A DNA stretch of 64,000 nucleotides from JAFEBO01 sp050730655 (GCA_050730655.1 JBOHNL010000006.1:124001-188000), one strand, 5' to 3'. Positions 1 to 8,793 are shown, counted from the stretch's first letter. Numbers and translations: made by a program. The notes: a model not told the origin generated them from the sequence alone.

Positions 1-976
1 CGATCCGTCTCCAATCCGTCTCCTCCGCGACGCGCGCCCGTGCATGACACGCCGCGATCTCGGCTTGCAGCGTGTAAGGACGCGACGCGTCGCTCGCCCT
101 CTGCGCCGAATCGAGTGCCGCGAGGCCGTGCCGGATCAACGTGCGGTCCCATTTCGCCCGATTCTGATCGGGCAGCAAAATCGGATTCCCTTCGCGATCC
201 GCCCGCGCAGGAAATCGCGAAGCCTGCAATTCCATCAGCGCGACCAGCCCGTGAACTTCCGCGTGCGCCGGCAACAGTCCCTGCAGAATGCGTCCAAGCC
301 GCATCGCCTCTTCGCACAATGATGGCCGAATCCAATTTGAGCCGGAAGTTGCCGTGTAACCCTCGTTAAAAAGCAGATACAAGACTTCGAGCACCGAGGT
401 GATTCGATCTTCGAGTTCCGCCCCCACCGGCTCTTCAAACTCCGCCCGGTTTTCGCCCAGCGTGCGCTTCGCCCGCACGATCCGTTGCGCAATCGTCGAT
501 TCCGGAACGAGAAACGCCCGGGCAATCTCCTCGGTCGAAAGCCCGCACAGCAACCGGAGCGTCAACGCACTCCGCGCGTCCTCCGAAAGCACCGGATGCG
601 ACGTCATGAAGATCAGCCGGAGCAAATCATCTTCGATGTGATCATCGAGCTTGTTGATTGCGTCGGTCATCGAATCGCTCGCATCAGTCGTCCGCGAGAG
701 TTTCTCGCCGATTTCTCGCATCTTGCGATCCCGCCGAATCCGGTCGATCGCACGCCGACGCGCCGTCGTTGCCAGCCACGCGCCCGGATTCTCGGGCACG
801 CCCGACTCGGGCCACCGTTCCAACGCTTCAACAAACGCTTCTTGCGCTGCTTCCTCCGCGAGATTGACATCTCGCGCCAGCCGCACCAATCCCGCGATCA
901 ATCGCGCGGACTCGATCTTCCAGATCGCGTCCAGCGTGCGTTGGACCACAAGTTGTGCCTCGGACGATTCGGGCAT
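1..976 (-). CDS. ECF-type RNA polymerase sigma factor (ECF42-like), 3' end outside window
   Basis: About 325 residues are visible and the gene runs off the left edge. Translation from the ATG at 976 shows a sigma region 2 (AEEAAQEAFVEALERWP, then AWLATTARRRAIDRIRR), a region 4 helix-turn-helix (GLSTEEIARAF, STIAQRIVRAKRTL) and the long C-terminal extension typical of the DGPF-associated ECF42 group (NEGYTAT, LPDQNRAKWD, YTLQAEIAA). It is the third gene of a minus-strand run with the DGPF protein and a DoxX-like protein. In this family no anti-sigma factor is usual and the C-terminal extension is thought to control activity. Identification is firm; the target promoters are unknown. Confidence 0.92.
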   Translation of the reverse strand, partial: MPESSEAQLVVQRTLDAIWKIESARLIAGLVRLARDVNLAEEAAQEAFVEALERWPESGVPENPGAWLATTARRRAIDRIRRDRKMREIGEKLSRTTDASDSMTDAINKLDDHIEDDLLRLIFMTSHPVLSEDARSALTLRLLCGLSTEEIARAFLVPESTIAQRIVRAKRTLGENRAEFEEPVGAELEDRITSVLEVLYLLFNEGYTATSGSNWIRPSLCEEAMRLGRILQGLLPAHAEVHGLVALMELQASRFPARADREGNPILLPDQNRAKWDRTLIRHGLAALDSAQRASDASRPYTLQAEIAACHARARVAEETDWRRI

Positions 977-1021
977 ACGCCAGATTAGCCCAAACTGTCC
1001 GTAGTTGAAATCCTCGCCCCG

Positions 1022-1423
1022 CTAGCCGCGAAACGGCACGACCTGCCGAATCCTCGCATCACGCAAGTACAACCCAAGCCAAAGCATAATGCCGAGGTAA
1101 ACCGGAAATAATGCATGCGAAAAGAGCGGATCCGAAACCCGTACATGCGTTGCCACCGCGCCGCCCAAGTAGCCCGTCAGCAAGATTGCGCCGAGCACCG
1201 CTGTCCGAGGCACGATGTACAACACGGTGCAAGCGAGCAACACAACGCCCAGTGGAACAATGACCGATTCCGGAAATCCAAGTTTCACGGTCGCTTGGAC
1301 CACCGGCGCCGGCTTCACCAGTTTGCCGACGCCGTCCAGCAAGAGCATGAGCGCGGGCAAACCTCCGATGATCCGCCCCGCCCAGAGCTTCCCTTTGGAA
1401 GCCTTCGACATTTCATCCGCCAT
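1022..1423 (-). CDS. DoxX-like membrane protein
   Basis: A 133-residue protein with four predicted membrane helices (LPALMLLLDGVGKLV, VIVPLGVVLLACTVLYIV, AVLGAILLTGYLGGAVATH and ALFPVYLGIMLWLGLYL). The GYLGGAVATHVR segment is characteristic of the DoxX-like family. It lies between the DGPF gene (51 nt upstream) and the ECF sigma factor (45 nt downstream), so the three probably form one transcript. DoxX-like proteins of this kind recur beside ECF42 sigma factors; their biochemical role is not established. Confidence 0.85.
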   Translation of the reverse strand: MADEMSKASKGKLWAGRIIGGLPALMLLLDGVGKLVKPAPVVQATVKLGFPESVIVPLGVVLLACTVLYIVPRTAVLGAILLTGYLGGAVATHVRVSDPLFSHALFPVYLGIMLWLGLYLRDARIRQVVPFRG

Positions 1424-1474
1424 GGCTCGCGTTCTCCTTCGGTGCTGAAGTCCGCACCGTCAATTGCCGCGCGA

Positions 1475-1840
1475 TCAGGCGGCAAAGTCGGACTCTTCAA
1501 GCAACGGACGGATTTCTACCTCGCAGTCCGTCCCCGGATGCGGGTGCGGGCAGCGTTTCAACCATTCAGTCGCTTCCGCGAGAGATTTCACCTGCCAGAG
1601 CCAGTAACCCGCGACAAGTTCTTTCGTTTCGGTGAATGGGCCATCGATGACCGACCGCTGACTCCCGGCGAAGCGAACCCGTGCCCCATGGGCACTCGCC
1701 TTCAGTCCCGCACCGTCGAGCATAATTCCGGCCTTGATCAGTTCTTGATTGAATTTCCCCATCTCTTCAAGCATCTCTTTGCTTGGCATTTTGCCGGCCT
1801 CGCTGTCCTTGGTCGCCTTGACAATCACCATGACTCGCAT
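1475..1840 (-). CDS. YciI/DGPF domain protein
   Basis: A 121-residue YCII-related protein. It starts MRVMVIVKATKDSEAG and carries the signature VIDGPFTETKELVAGYWLW followed by the usual LAEATEWLKRCP helix. The ATG at 1840 is preceded by GGAGG seven bases upstream. It is the first gene of the DGPF-DoxX-ECF run. DGPF proteins have a dimeric ferredoxin-like fold and are the hallmark partner of ECF42 sigma factors; they may be part of the signalling route, but no enzymatic activity can be read from the sequence. Confidence 0.9.
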   Translation of the reverse strand: MRVMVIVKATKDSEAGKMPSKEMLEEMGKFNQELIKAGIMLDGAGLKASAHGARVRFAGSQRSVIDGPFTETKELVAGYWLWQVKSLAEATEWLKRCPHPHPGTDCEVEIRPLLEESDFAA

Positions 1841-2056
1841 TGGAAAACCTCCGTGGTTGGTGCGGCCTCGCCTGGGTTTGTACGTCGCCGTGACAAAGGA
1901 CGCCTTTCAACATCACGTCGAATAAGGCGAAACGAAATCGACACGAGCTATTCGCATTTTCGAAGAATTCCGCCCGGAAGCCATAACCTCAGCACTATTA
2001 GCTGCTTACACAACCTTGCCTGGTATGAACATGCGCAGCACGCAGGTGCCGACGAA

Positions 2057-2815
2057 TTAGCCCTTGGTCATTTCCCGACGTGCCGTCGTGCCTATCCAGC
2101 GAGCCGTCGGATCCGCGTATTCCGCAAGTTCGTTTGCCAGGTCGAGTGCCGCGGCACGCCGCTTCGGGGTGCGATGTCCGATCCCCCGCAGCGCCCACAG
2201 CACACCCTTCTTCACGAAGTTGCGTTCATCCGTCGCACCGCCCCTGATGAGCGGTAGAAATTTCAGATACGTCTCATCCGACGCCGTCTTGTCGTGCAGC
2301 GCCGCGCACGCGAGCAGCGCGAATGCCGCCCGCTTCTGATACTCGCCCTTCAACTTCGCCCACTTCGCGACCTTGTCGGCGACGTGAGGCGTTCGATCAA
2401 AGAGATTGAAGCAGACCGTATCGCAGACGCCCCAGTTGTCGAAGTCCTTGCACCAGCGATCCATCTGCGCGGGCGTGACACACTTTGGATCGTCCACGAG
2501 CGACGTCAGCAGCCGCGCCTCGTAGTTGCAGGTTTCCCACAACGCCAGCGCCAGTTCGTGATTGGGGCCGCCATTGTTTTTGTTGATCGCCTTGGCTGTT
2601 GCCTTGATGTCGCCCATCGAAACGCCGAATGCCGTATCCGCCGTCGCACCCGTGATCCCGTACCGCGGCCCCATCTCGTCACGCGTGCTCTTCTTGCCAA
2701 GACGCTTCAGGGTTGCGAGGATCGATTCGACCTGTTTCCCGATCGGCACGACGTTCGCGCGTGCACCTGCTCTTGATTTGTTGCCCGAATCCGACTTCTT
2801 CTGCTTCGGCGGCAT
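2057..2815 (-). CDS. DNA alkylation repair protein (AlkD-like HEAT repeats)
   Basis: A 252-residue protein with a basic N-terminal tail (PKQKKSDSGNKSR) followed by an AlkD-type body: LKRLGKKSTRDEMGPRYGI, NHELALALWETCNYEARLL, WCKDFDNWGVCDTVCFNLF, and a C-terminal NFVKKGVLWALRGIG segment. These helical repeats match the DNA alkylation repair family (PF08713), whose members excise alkylated bases from DNA without base flipping. The aromatic/Asp patch expected near the DNA contact is present (WxxDFDNW). It sits alone between the DGPF run and a VOC protein. Substrate range is inferred from family only. Confidence 0.88.
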   Translation of the reverse strand: MPPKQKKSDSGNKSRAGARANVVPIGKQVESILATLKRLGKKSTRDEMGPRYGITGATADTAFGVSMGDIKATAKAINKNNGGPNHELALALWETCNYEARLLTSLVDDPKCVTPAQMDRWCKDFDNWGVCDTVCFNLFDRTPHVADKVAKWAKLKGEYQKRAAFALLACAALHDKTASDETYLKFLPLIRGGATDERNFVKKGVLWALRGIGHRTPKRRAAALDLANELAEYADPTARWIGTTARREMTKG

Positions 2816-2877
2816 GCGTGTTCCTTGGGTGAGACTCCGCAGCTTACAGCAGAACTTCGATCACCACGCGGGCGTGG

Positions 2878-3294
2878 TCAGGAGCGGTGATGGTCAACCT
2901 GCCTCGCGATTTCCCAGTGATGCCCGGCCGGATCCACAATGCGCCCGATGCACCATCCGTGCGATTCGGCGACCGGGACAACCTGCGTCGCACCTGCCGC
3001 GACCGCTTTCGCACAAACCGCGACGGGATCCTCAGCGATCAGCAGCATCCGCACCGAACATCTGCTCGCGTGCCCACCGCCAGCGAGCGATTCCGGGCTG
3101 AAGTTGAGATGCTCAGGCGACTCTTCCGCGACCCAGAACTCGGCGCCATCCACTGAGAGCTGCGCAGCGCCGCCACCGGGCACTTCGTGCAGAATGACCG
3201 CACCAAATGCATCTTGATAAAACGCCATCGCCTTCGCCCATTCGCGGACTGAAAGAGTTGCAGTCACGGCCGTCTTGAATTCATTCGATCGCAC
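2878..3294 (-). CDS. VOC family (glyoxalase/PhnB-like) protein
   Basis: A 138-residue protein with two beta-alpha-beta-beta-beta halves typical of the vicinal oxygen chelate fold. Residues 10-75 hold TATLSVREWAKAMAFYQDAFG, here quoted only in part (AMAFYQDAFG), and the C-terminal half has VAAGATQVVPVAESHGW and GRIVDPAGHHWEIAR, the classic PhnB-like ending. No firm metal triad can be assigned. It lies upstream of the AHSA1 gene on the opposite transcriptional end of the same strand run (VOC downstream of AHSA1), a pairing common in ArsR/AHSA1 detoxification clusters. Substrate unknown. Confidence 0.85.
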   Translation of the reverse strand: MRSNEFKTAVTATLSVREWAKAMAFYQDAFGAVILHEVPGGGAAQLSVDGAEFWVAEESPEHLNFSPESLAGGGHASRCSVRMLLIAEDPVAVCAKAVAAGATQVVPVAESHGWCIGRIVDPAGHHWEIARQVDHHRS

Positions 3295-3383
3295 AGCGTC
3301 ACCTCCGCCCGCAATTGTGGGCAGGGTGAGCGCTGCACGTCGGATGCATTGCGGGATTGCGAACGTCTTCTTTGATTGAAGTT

Positions 3384-3890
3384 CTAGAGGCCGGCCTGCA
3401 ACATCTCTTCCAGCCGGTCGTAACCCGCGGCCATTCCGCGTTCCATGCCCGAGGCGAGCGCTCCGTCTCGAGACTGCTTATTCGGATACTTGATCACGAT
3501 CTTGAGCGCAGTCTTTTTTGTTCCAAGATCAGTCAGGGTCAGCGTGCAGTTCTGCTCTCCCGCCTGCGGCATGCACCCGATCTCGAACGTCTCGGTTCGC
3601 ACCATCCGTCCACCGCTGCCACTGGCGGCCGGAGGCACCACTTCGCTGTACATCCCGTGCATCAACATCTTCTGCCCATCGGGTCCATCCCAGCCCCAGC
3701 GGAACTTGCCGCCGGTGCGCATGTCGTCCTCGCAGGTCGTCATCGACCAGCCGGGCGGGCCGAAGAGCCAGCGCTTCAGGAATTCCGGTTTCGACATCGC
3801 CTCCCAGACGAGCGCTCGCGGCGCATCAAAGTTGCGAGCGACAACGATTTCGAGATCGGAGGGCGTGGTAACAGTGAGCGTGTTCTTCAT
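3384..3890 (-). CDS. AHSA1/SRPBCC domain protein
   Basis: A 168-residue START-like protein. Recognisable parts are VVARNFDAPRALVWEAMS, KRWLFGPPGWSMTTCEDD, GGKFRWGW and the closing MAAGYDRLEEMLQ helix, all typical of the AHSA1 (activator of Hsp90 ATPase homologue 1-like) family that binds hydrophobic ligands. It follows a small membrane protein and an ArsR regulator on the same strand; ArsR, AHSA1 and VOC genes are frequently co-regulated, so the ArsR at 4389-4814 is the likely controller. Confidence 0.9.
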   Translation of the reverse strand: MKNTLTVTTPSDLEIVVARNFDAPRALVWEAMSKPEFLKRWLFGPPGWSMTTCEDDMRTGGKFRWGWDGPDGQKMLMHGMYSEVVPPAASGSGGRMVRTETFEIGCMPQAGEQNCTLTLTDLGTKKTALKIVIKYPNKQSRDGALASGMERGMAAGYDRLEEMLQAGL

Positions 3891-3928
3891 GGCGTATCTC
3901 TTGATGACCTTTCTGTGAGCAACAACCC

Positions 3929-4357
3929 TTACGCGTGTTGAACGACCGGTTCTTTCAGTTGCAATTCACGGATCTTGCCACCAAGCCAGGCGGCAGGAAG
4001 CGAATTGACGACGAGGAGAACGGAATACCACTTGGGACCAAGTTCGGGCACCGCGTTCCAGAAGGCGACCGCACCCGCTGTGCTCAGGATCACACCGACG
4101 AACCCGAGAATCAGCGCGTGTTTCATCGGACGGCGCGGCGCGAGCAAGGCTGTGAGGTAGCAACCACCGATGGAAAAGATGAATCGGTATGCAAAAGCCA
4201 GCACGAAGAGCGGATCCGACATGCGTTCACCCATTGGTGGAAAGACTTTGGTCGCGTGGAGAATCGCATCAGTTCCCGTGTGTGTCACGAGGATGAAGAC
4301 GAGGCCCGCAACGACGGCGCCGATACTGCGTGGAATGGACGGAGAAGAGTCGGACAT
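3929..4357 (-). CDS. Small integral membrane protein, unknown function
   Basis: A 142-residue protein with four hydrophobic segments (SIGAVVAGLVFILVTHTGTD, PLFVLAFAYRFIFSIGGCYL, ALILGFVGVILSTAGAVAFW, WYSVLLVVNSLPAAWLGGKI). I chose the ATG at 4357 because GGAG sits six bases upstream; a TTG 18 bases earlier is less likely. It lies between the ArsR regulator and the AHSA1 protein in one minus-strand run, 31 nt after the regulator, and is probably co-transcribed with them. I do not recognise the family by name. Confidence 0.75.
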   Translation of the reverse strand: MSDSSPSIPRSIGAVVAGLVFILVTHTGTDAILHATKVFPPMGERMSDPLFVLAFAYRFIFSIGGCYLTALLAPRRPMKHALILGFVGVILSTAGAVAFWNAVPELGPKWYSVLLVVNSLPAAWLGGKIRELQLKEPVVQHA

Positions 4358-4388
4358 GTGGATCTCCAATTGCAACAGTGCGGAGTGC

Positions 4389-4814
4389 TTACTTGCCGCG
4401 GGTGTATTTTCGTTGCGTGCGTGTGGCCGCTTCGCCGCCGTCTGACGGCGTTGTGCTGGGCTCGGATTGCGTCTTCTGATTCGCCTTCATCTCATCCAAC
4501 AAGTCATCGAGAGCGTTGAATGCGATCTCCCAGTGCTGCCGGTATCCCTCCGTCCATTCGGCGATCTCTCTGAGTGGCTGGGCCTGGAGGCGGCAGAGAT
4601 GTGTTCGACCGGCCACGCGGCGCCGGACGAGCTTGGCACGCTCCAAGACACGAACGTGCTTCGATGCCGCGGGAAATGACATCTTGAGGGGAGCAGAAAG
4701 CTCGCTGAGATTCCGTTCCGAATCGACCGAAAGCTGCCGCAGAATCGCCCGTCTCGCCGGATGAGCTAGGGCGTGAAAGACACGATCAAGATTGGGGGAC
4801 CGATCTAGAACCAT
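4389..4814 (-). CDS. ArsR-family transcriptional regulator
   Basis: A winged-helix regulator of about 141 residues. It begins MVLDRSPNLDRVFHALAHPA and contains the ArsR recognition region LSELSAPLKMSFPAASKH followed by VRVLERAKLVRRRVAGR. The C-terminal tail is charged and low-complexity (TTPSDGGEAATRTQRKYTRGK, partly quoted). No metal-binding Cys cluster is present, as expected for the group that controls SRPBCC genes rather than metal resistance. A palindrome AACC-N4-GGTT overlaps the start codon and a second lies 41 bp upstream, suggesting autoregulation. An upstream start at 4850 is possible but would place the second palindrome inside the gene. Confidence 0.88.
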   Translation of the reverse strand: MVLDRSPNLDRVFHALAHPARRAILRQLSVDSERNLSELSAPLKMSFPAASKHVRVLERAKLVRRRVAGRTHLCRLQAQPLREIAEWTEGYRQHWEIAFNALDDLLDEMKANQKTQSEPSTTPSDGGEAATRTQRKYTRGK

Positions 4815-4820
4815 GTGGTT
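4809..4820. promoter_or_regulatory. Probable ArsR operator O1 (AACC-ATGT-GGTT)
   Basis: A perfect 12-bp palindrome with 5-bp arms (AACCA/TGGTT) that contains the complement of the ArsR start codon. An identical-core palindrome lies four helical turns away. Binding here would block both transcription and translation start. The link to the adjacent ArsR is inference from position and symmetry. Confidence 0.6.
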
Positions 4821-4849
4821 TAATATACCTGCTGAAGGCACGCTTGTCA

Positions 4850-4861
4850 AACCAGTTGGTT
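4850..4861. promoter_or_regulatory. Probable ArsR operator O2 (AACC-AGTT-GGTT)
   Basis: A second perfect AACCA/TGGTT palindrome, extended to AAACCA/TGGTTT (4849-4862). It is 41 bp centre to centre from O1, so both lie on the same face of the helix, where two ArsR dimers could bind cooperatively over the promoter. Confidence 0.6.
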
Positions 4862-4904
4862 TAACATTTTTGCGAGCCTGAATACGTGCGATTCCCAGCG
4901 GTTT

Positions 4905-6647
4905 CTACTTCACAACGGCTTTCTGCTGGTACATCACCGCCTCGCCCCGGCCGTTGATGACGTGGCAGATCCCGCTGTCGGCTTTGCCGTTCAGGCGAAT
5001 CGTGGTCATGTGATTCATGCTGATTCCCGGATGCTCCGGAGCCTCGATCGCCGTTTCCGCGACAATCGGCGCCGCCCAGAAAACGCAGTAAACGCCGAGG
5101 CCCCACGCCTCGTGCGTTTTCACATGATCCGCCACTTTGTACGATGCAAATCCTTGCACGCCATCGTGCATCCACGCCTCTTGACGCGGCGGGTCATACG
5201 GCATTTCTGACTGATAGAAGTAGACCTTGCCGCCCTCGCCATTCCACACGGTCTGATACTCGTGGCAGTGCTCAACAAAGAGCCCGTACATCACCACATC
5301 ATCGCCATCGACGATCAGCCCGTTCTCGTTCCGATTGACGAGCCACTTCGTACCCTTGCCGTGATCCGCACGCCAAAGCCACAAATTGTCTCCAATGACG
5401 TTGTTGCTGCGAATGTTTACAAAGCTCTTGGTTGATCCCGCCGTCGCGCCGCCAGCGCGGCAGAACACATCAAACAGCATCGTCGGATCCGCCGCGTGAA
5501 AGAGCGACTTTTCCGACTCCCCCACTTGCAGGAGCGTCGGCGAAGGAATCTCGCCCGCATCCAAGAGCACTCCAGCGATCGTGACGCCGCTCACGTCGGC
5601 AATCGTCATCGCCGGCATCCCGCTTTCCGCCACGAGCGTCGGATATCCAAGCCCGAACACGACCGTCCCGGGGTGCGGCACGCGAATCGGCGAATCCAGG
5701 TGATAGATCCCCGGCGTCAGCAGCAAGTGTTTTCCGTTCGCGAGTGCCGCGTTGATATCCGCGACACTATCGCGTTCGGGCCTCGCGATGAAGAAGTGCT
5801 CGAGCGAGATCGGCGTTCCGCCGCCCGGACCACTCGCCCAGGTGACGCCCGAAGTCTCACGGCGCAATTCCGGCACCATCACGAAATAGCGCCCCGCTTC
5901 ATCGATGAACAGGAAGGGCTTCTCTCGCGCAACCGGCGTTCGCTCGATCACCGTGTATGGCCTTTCCGGCCATTCTCCCTCCGGCGGCTTTTCGCAGCCG
6001 ACAAAGACCATGTTCCAGTTACCGCCCACCCACTTATCCCAGTCGCAATTCCTCGAGAACCACTGCTGCTGCGAGCCCGAGTTCACTTCGCCATCGATCT
6101 TGCAGTCCGAAAGAAACCCGCCGCTCGACCAACCGTGATCCGCAAGCAGCAAGTCGCCCTTGACGTGCACGCGGCGCATTGAGGCACCCTGCGAGACCCC
6201 CCACATGTTCGGAATATCAATGCTGGTCGGTGCGATCGAGAGGTTCTCCACGCTGCGCCAGAAATTGCACGTCGCATTCCCCTTCATCCAGTTCGCATGC
6301 GCGCGCACCGCGCCCTCAATCTCAACCTCATCCGGCGAGCGGCCGAGCCCGGCAACGTGCGTGTAAAACCCGACCTGCATATCCAGCGGATACTTTCCGG
6401 GCTTGAAAAGCAGGGCGTATCGATCCGAGCCAAACTGGCTTTTTTCTTGCCTTTTGAAGACCTGATCGACGTGCTGCTGCACATCCGGCATCGAAGGATC
6501 GAAGACAAACACATTCGGCCCAAAGTCCGGCGACGAGACTGTCGGGCCTTCAAGCGGCTTGGTCGCAGTTTGACAGGCGCAAAGCGCCCACCCGAACACG
6601 GCGACCAGAAGGAACGAAACGATCGATTTCGACAACGAGCTCGTCAT
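4905..6647 (-). CDS. Lipoprotein with right-handed beta-helix (pectate-lyase-like) fold
   Basis: A 580-residue secreted protein. From the ATG at 6647 it has a signal peptide KSIVSFLLVAVFGWALCAC with a plausible lipobox (LCAC), so it is probably anchored to a membrane by lipidation; the longer start at 6719 would bury this signal. The body reads like a GH55/pectate-lyase-type beta-helix: VFDPSMPDVQQHVDQVF, GKYPLDMQVGFYTHVAGLG, HLLLTPGIYHLDSPIRV, VVFGLGYPTL, VSGVTIAGVLLDAG, NVIGDNLWLWRADHG. Relatives are often mislabelled adenylyl cyclase or coagulation factor 5/8 protein. It probably binds or cuts polysaccharide; no catalytic residue can be assigned with confidence. Confidence 0.8.
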   Translation of the reverse strand: MTSSLSKSIVSFLLVAVFGWALCACQTATKPLEGPTVSSPDFGPNVFVFDPSMPDVQQHVDQVFKRQEKSQFGSDRYALLFKPGKYPLDMQVGFYTHVAGLGRSPDEVEIEGAVRAHANWMKGNATCNFWRSVENLSIAPTSIDIPNMWGVSQGASMRRVHVKGDLLLADHGWSSGGFLSDCKIDGEVNSGSQQQWFSRNCDWDKWVGGNWNMVFVGCEKPPEGEWPERPYTVIERTPVAREKPFLFIDEAGRYFVMVPELRRETSGVTWASGPGGGTPISLEHFFIARPERDSVADINAALANGKHLLLTPGIYHLDSPIRVPHPGTVVFGLGYPTLVAESGMPAMTIADVSGVTIAGVLLDAGEIPSPTLLQVGESEKSLFHAADPTMLFDVFCRAGGATAGSTKSFVNIRSNNVIGDNLWLWRADHGKGTKWLVNRNENGLIVDGDDVVMYGLFVEHCHEYQTVWNGEGGKVYFYQSEMPYDPPRQEAWMHDGVQGFASYKVADHVKTHEAWGLGVYCVFWAAPIVAETAIEAPEHPGISMNHMTTIRLNGKADSGICHVINGRGEAVMYQQKAVVK

Positions 6648-6770
6648 GGTTTTCACAACACGGACACGCAGCAGCAACCCCGAGCGAGCCTCACGCAGCT
6701 CGAACTCTAACCGATCCACCTTCCCGTGTCTTATCGCGCGATGGGCTGAGCTCCGCCACTTGCTTTCAAT

Positions 6771-7982
6771 TCATCGTGAGAAACGAAAGAGCCTCGCCGC
6801 AGGATGTCCGCGGCCGGCAACGGCGGCCGCAATGATGTTTGCCGCAATCAGGCTGAACGTGATCCCGTTCCCGCCATATCCAAGCGCGAAATGCACGCCG
6901 CGCCACTCTTCGTGCTCGCCGATATACGGCAGCCCGTCTTTGGTTTGCGCAAAGGTGCCGGCCCACCGAAAATCCGCGCTGCAGTTCAGGTCTGGGAGCA
7001 ATTCTCGCAGCTTTCGCATGAGCCTTCGCGATTTTGTCGCGATCAGCGCATCCCTCGCCGACGCGGTCGTAAATGGCTCATCTTCTCCGCCCGCCAGAAT
7101 GCGTCCGTCCGCGGTCGTCCGTACGTAGAAGTAGGGATCGCCCGCATCCCAGAGCAGCGCTCGTTCCGCCCAGGGTTCAGAGCGAGCCGGCGTCGTGGCG
7201 AGCGCGAACGTTGAACGCAACTCCGTCAGGAGGCTGATCTCGCGGAATTCCTTGGGAGTTTCATATCCCGTCGCGATCACAATGTGCTCCGCCGTCACCC
7301 GCGTTCCATTCCGCAAGATCAGGCGAAACGGCCGCGCCTTTTCGACCAGCGCCGCAAGGTCTATCTGAGTTCTGCGCAGCACGATTGCGCCTCGGTCTCT
7401 CGCTCCACGCAGCAGGCGGTAGGTCAGCTTCAGTGGATTGACCTCAAAGGCGTTCTCGCTCAGGATCGCACCTGGCCGTTCAAGACCAAACCGCGATCGC
7501 AATTCCGCGCGAGAGATCGTCTTGGCGGGGATTCCAATCGCACAACGCGCCTTCGCTTCCGCGCCAAAGCCGCGATAGTCCGACGTCTTCACAGCAAGAT
7601 GCAGGCTTCGACGCGCCGCGAGGTCCACATCATCGCCAAGATCGTGGACGAGCGACTGCAAATCGGCCAACGCGCGAAACGATTCCCGGTACGCCGCCTC
7701 CGCATGTTTCTTCCCGAGCATCGCGGACAGTTTCACGAGCGGAGTATCGATCTCGTACTGCAGCAGCGCCGTGCTCGCCGGAGTGCTTCCAGATGCTGGA
7801 CGTCGTGAATCCACAATGGCAACCGATGCGCCGGCCTTTGTGAGTTGATATGCCGCAAGCGCGCCCGTGACACCTGCGCCGAGGATGAGAGCGTCCACAT
7901 GTACTCGGCGGCGCGGGCTCGAGAGCAGCGTCGGCCTTCGCGCTGTAGTCGGCCAGTAGAGTTGCCCCGAGCGAAGATTCAC
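6771..7982 (-). CDS. FAD-dependent oxidoreductase (DAO family)
   Basis: A 403-residue flavoprotein. The Rossmann motif VDALILGAGVTGALAAYQL followed by VAIVDSR binds the ADP part of FAD, and the C-terminal FAD contact is DGLPYIGEHEEWRGVHFALG with GGNGITFS. These features place it in the D-amino-acid oxidase/glycine oxidase superfamily, close in layout to gamma-glutamylputrescine oxidases. The residues before VDALILGAG (about 28) suggest the true start may be internal; no clear ribosome site decides it. Substrate unknown; it probably oxidises an amine or amino acid. Confidence 0.88.
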   Translation of the reverse strand: MNLRSGQLYWPTTARRPTLLSSPRRRVHVDALILGAGVTGALAAYQLTKAGASVAIVDSRRPASGSTPASTALLQYEIDTPLVKLSAMLGKKHAEAAYRESFRALADLQSLVHDLGDDVDLAARRSLHLAVKTSDYRGFGAEAKARCAIGIPAKTISRAELRSRFGLERPGAILSENAFEVNPLKLTYRLLRGARDRGAIVLRRTQIDLAALVEKARPFRLILRNGTRVTAEHIVIATGYETPKEFREISLLTELRSTFALATTPARSEPWAERALLWDAGDPYFYVRTTADGRILAGGEDEPFTTASARDALIATKSRRLMRKLRELLPDLNCSADFRWAGTFAQTKDGLPYIGEHEEWRGVHFALGYGGNGITFSLIAANIIAAAVAGRGHPAARLFRFSR

Positions 7983-8004
7983 GATGCGACAGTACGACGT
8001 GCCG

Positions 8005-8346
8005 CTAACGCTCCGCGAATTCCTTTAGGTTCGCCAGCGCCACGTCCCACTGTTTCGAGATCCGATCGAGCGATCGCCGCACCTCGTCAATCTGCTCCGG
8101 CTCGAGCGCGAAGAGATTCTCGCGCCCACGCCGAAACGCCCGCACCAGGCCTGCTTCTTCCAACACCTGCAAGTGCTTGGTCACCGCCTGGCGCGAGAGG
8201 GCAAACCCCTCGGTCAGCCTCGCGATCGAAAGGGGCGGACCCACCGAGAGTTTGACAACCAGCGCCAGGCGCGTTGCATCGCCCAATGCGGCAAACACCG
8301 GAGCATGCTTCCGTAACGCAGCTCTATCACGGATGTTGCTTGACAT
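8005..8346 (-). CDS. ArsR-family transcriptional regulator
   Basis: A 113-residue winged-helix protein starting MSSNIRDRAALRKHAPVFAA. It has the ArsR core LGDATRLALVVKLS, LTEGFALSRQAVTKHLQVL and EEAGLVRAFRRGRENLF, and a C-terminal helix RRSLDRISKQWDVALANLKE typical of SRPBCC-partner regulators. Its start overlaps the end of the SRPBCC gene by 20 nt, so the two are translationally coupled and it is the second gene of the pair. The AACC-N4-GGTT palindrome over the first gene's ribosome-binding site is its probable target. Confidence 0.92.
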   Translation of the reverse strand: MSSNIRDRAALRKHAPVFAALGDATRLALVVKLSVGPPLSIARLTEGFALSRQAVTKHLQVLEEAGLVRAFRRGRENLFALEPEQIDEVRRSLDRISKQWDVALANLKEFAER

Positions 8347-8791
8347 AGGCGTCGACGTTCTTGATCTGCTCGGCCCACCCGCCATTGTTCATGCGGAACG
8401 CCTCTTCACGACGCACCGCCGGGATGGCATCAAATCCCGACTCCGTCACCGTGAGCTTCGTGCCGATCGGAATCTTCTCGAGCGTGAACACGACAAGCGT
8501 GGGCGTTTCTTTTGAGTAATCCACCTTTGGATCGATCGCGTAGGGATGCCACCGGAACGAGAAATGCACGTCGGGCTCCATCTTCTCGACCAGCACATCC
8601 ATTACGAGGTGCTCATACCCGGGATACAGAATTCTGCCGCGTGTTCTCTTGCCGGGCGCGAACGGCCCTTCGAGTTTCACGCGAAACCACTCGCCGAATT
8701 CCTTGAAATCAGTGATCGCGCGCCAAACCCGGGCAGGCGACGCCTTGATCTCGATGACTTTGACAATCCGGTCGTTCGTCGATTCAGACAT
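8327..8791 (-). CDS. SRPBCC (AHSA1-like) domain protein
   Basis: A 154-residue START-like protein: RIVKVIEIKASPARVWRAI, FKEFGEWFRVKLEGPFAPG, FSFRWHPYAIDP and a closing NNGGWAEQIKNVDAYVKQHP helix. I chose the ATG at 8791 because GGAGG lies six bases upstream; an in-frame TTG at 8797 is too close to it. It heads a two-gene unit with the ArsR regulator. Such proteins bind small hydrophobic molecules; the ligand here is unknown. Confidence 0.92.
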   Translation of the reverse strand: MSESTNDRIVKVIEIKASPARVWRAITDFKEFGEWFRVKLEGPFAPGKRTRGRILYPGYEHLVMDVLVEKMEPDVHFSFRWHPYAIDPKVDYSKETPTLVVFTLEKIPIGTKLTVTESGFDAIPAVRREEAFRMNNGGWAEQIKNVDAYVKQHP

Positions 8792-8793
8792 AG

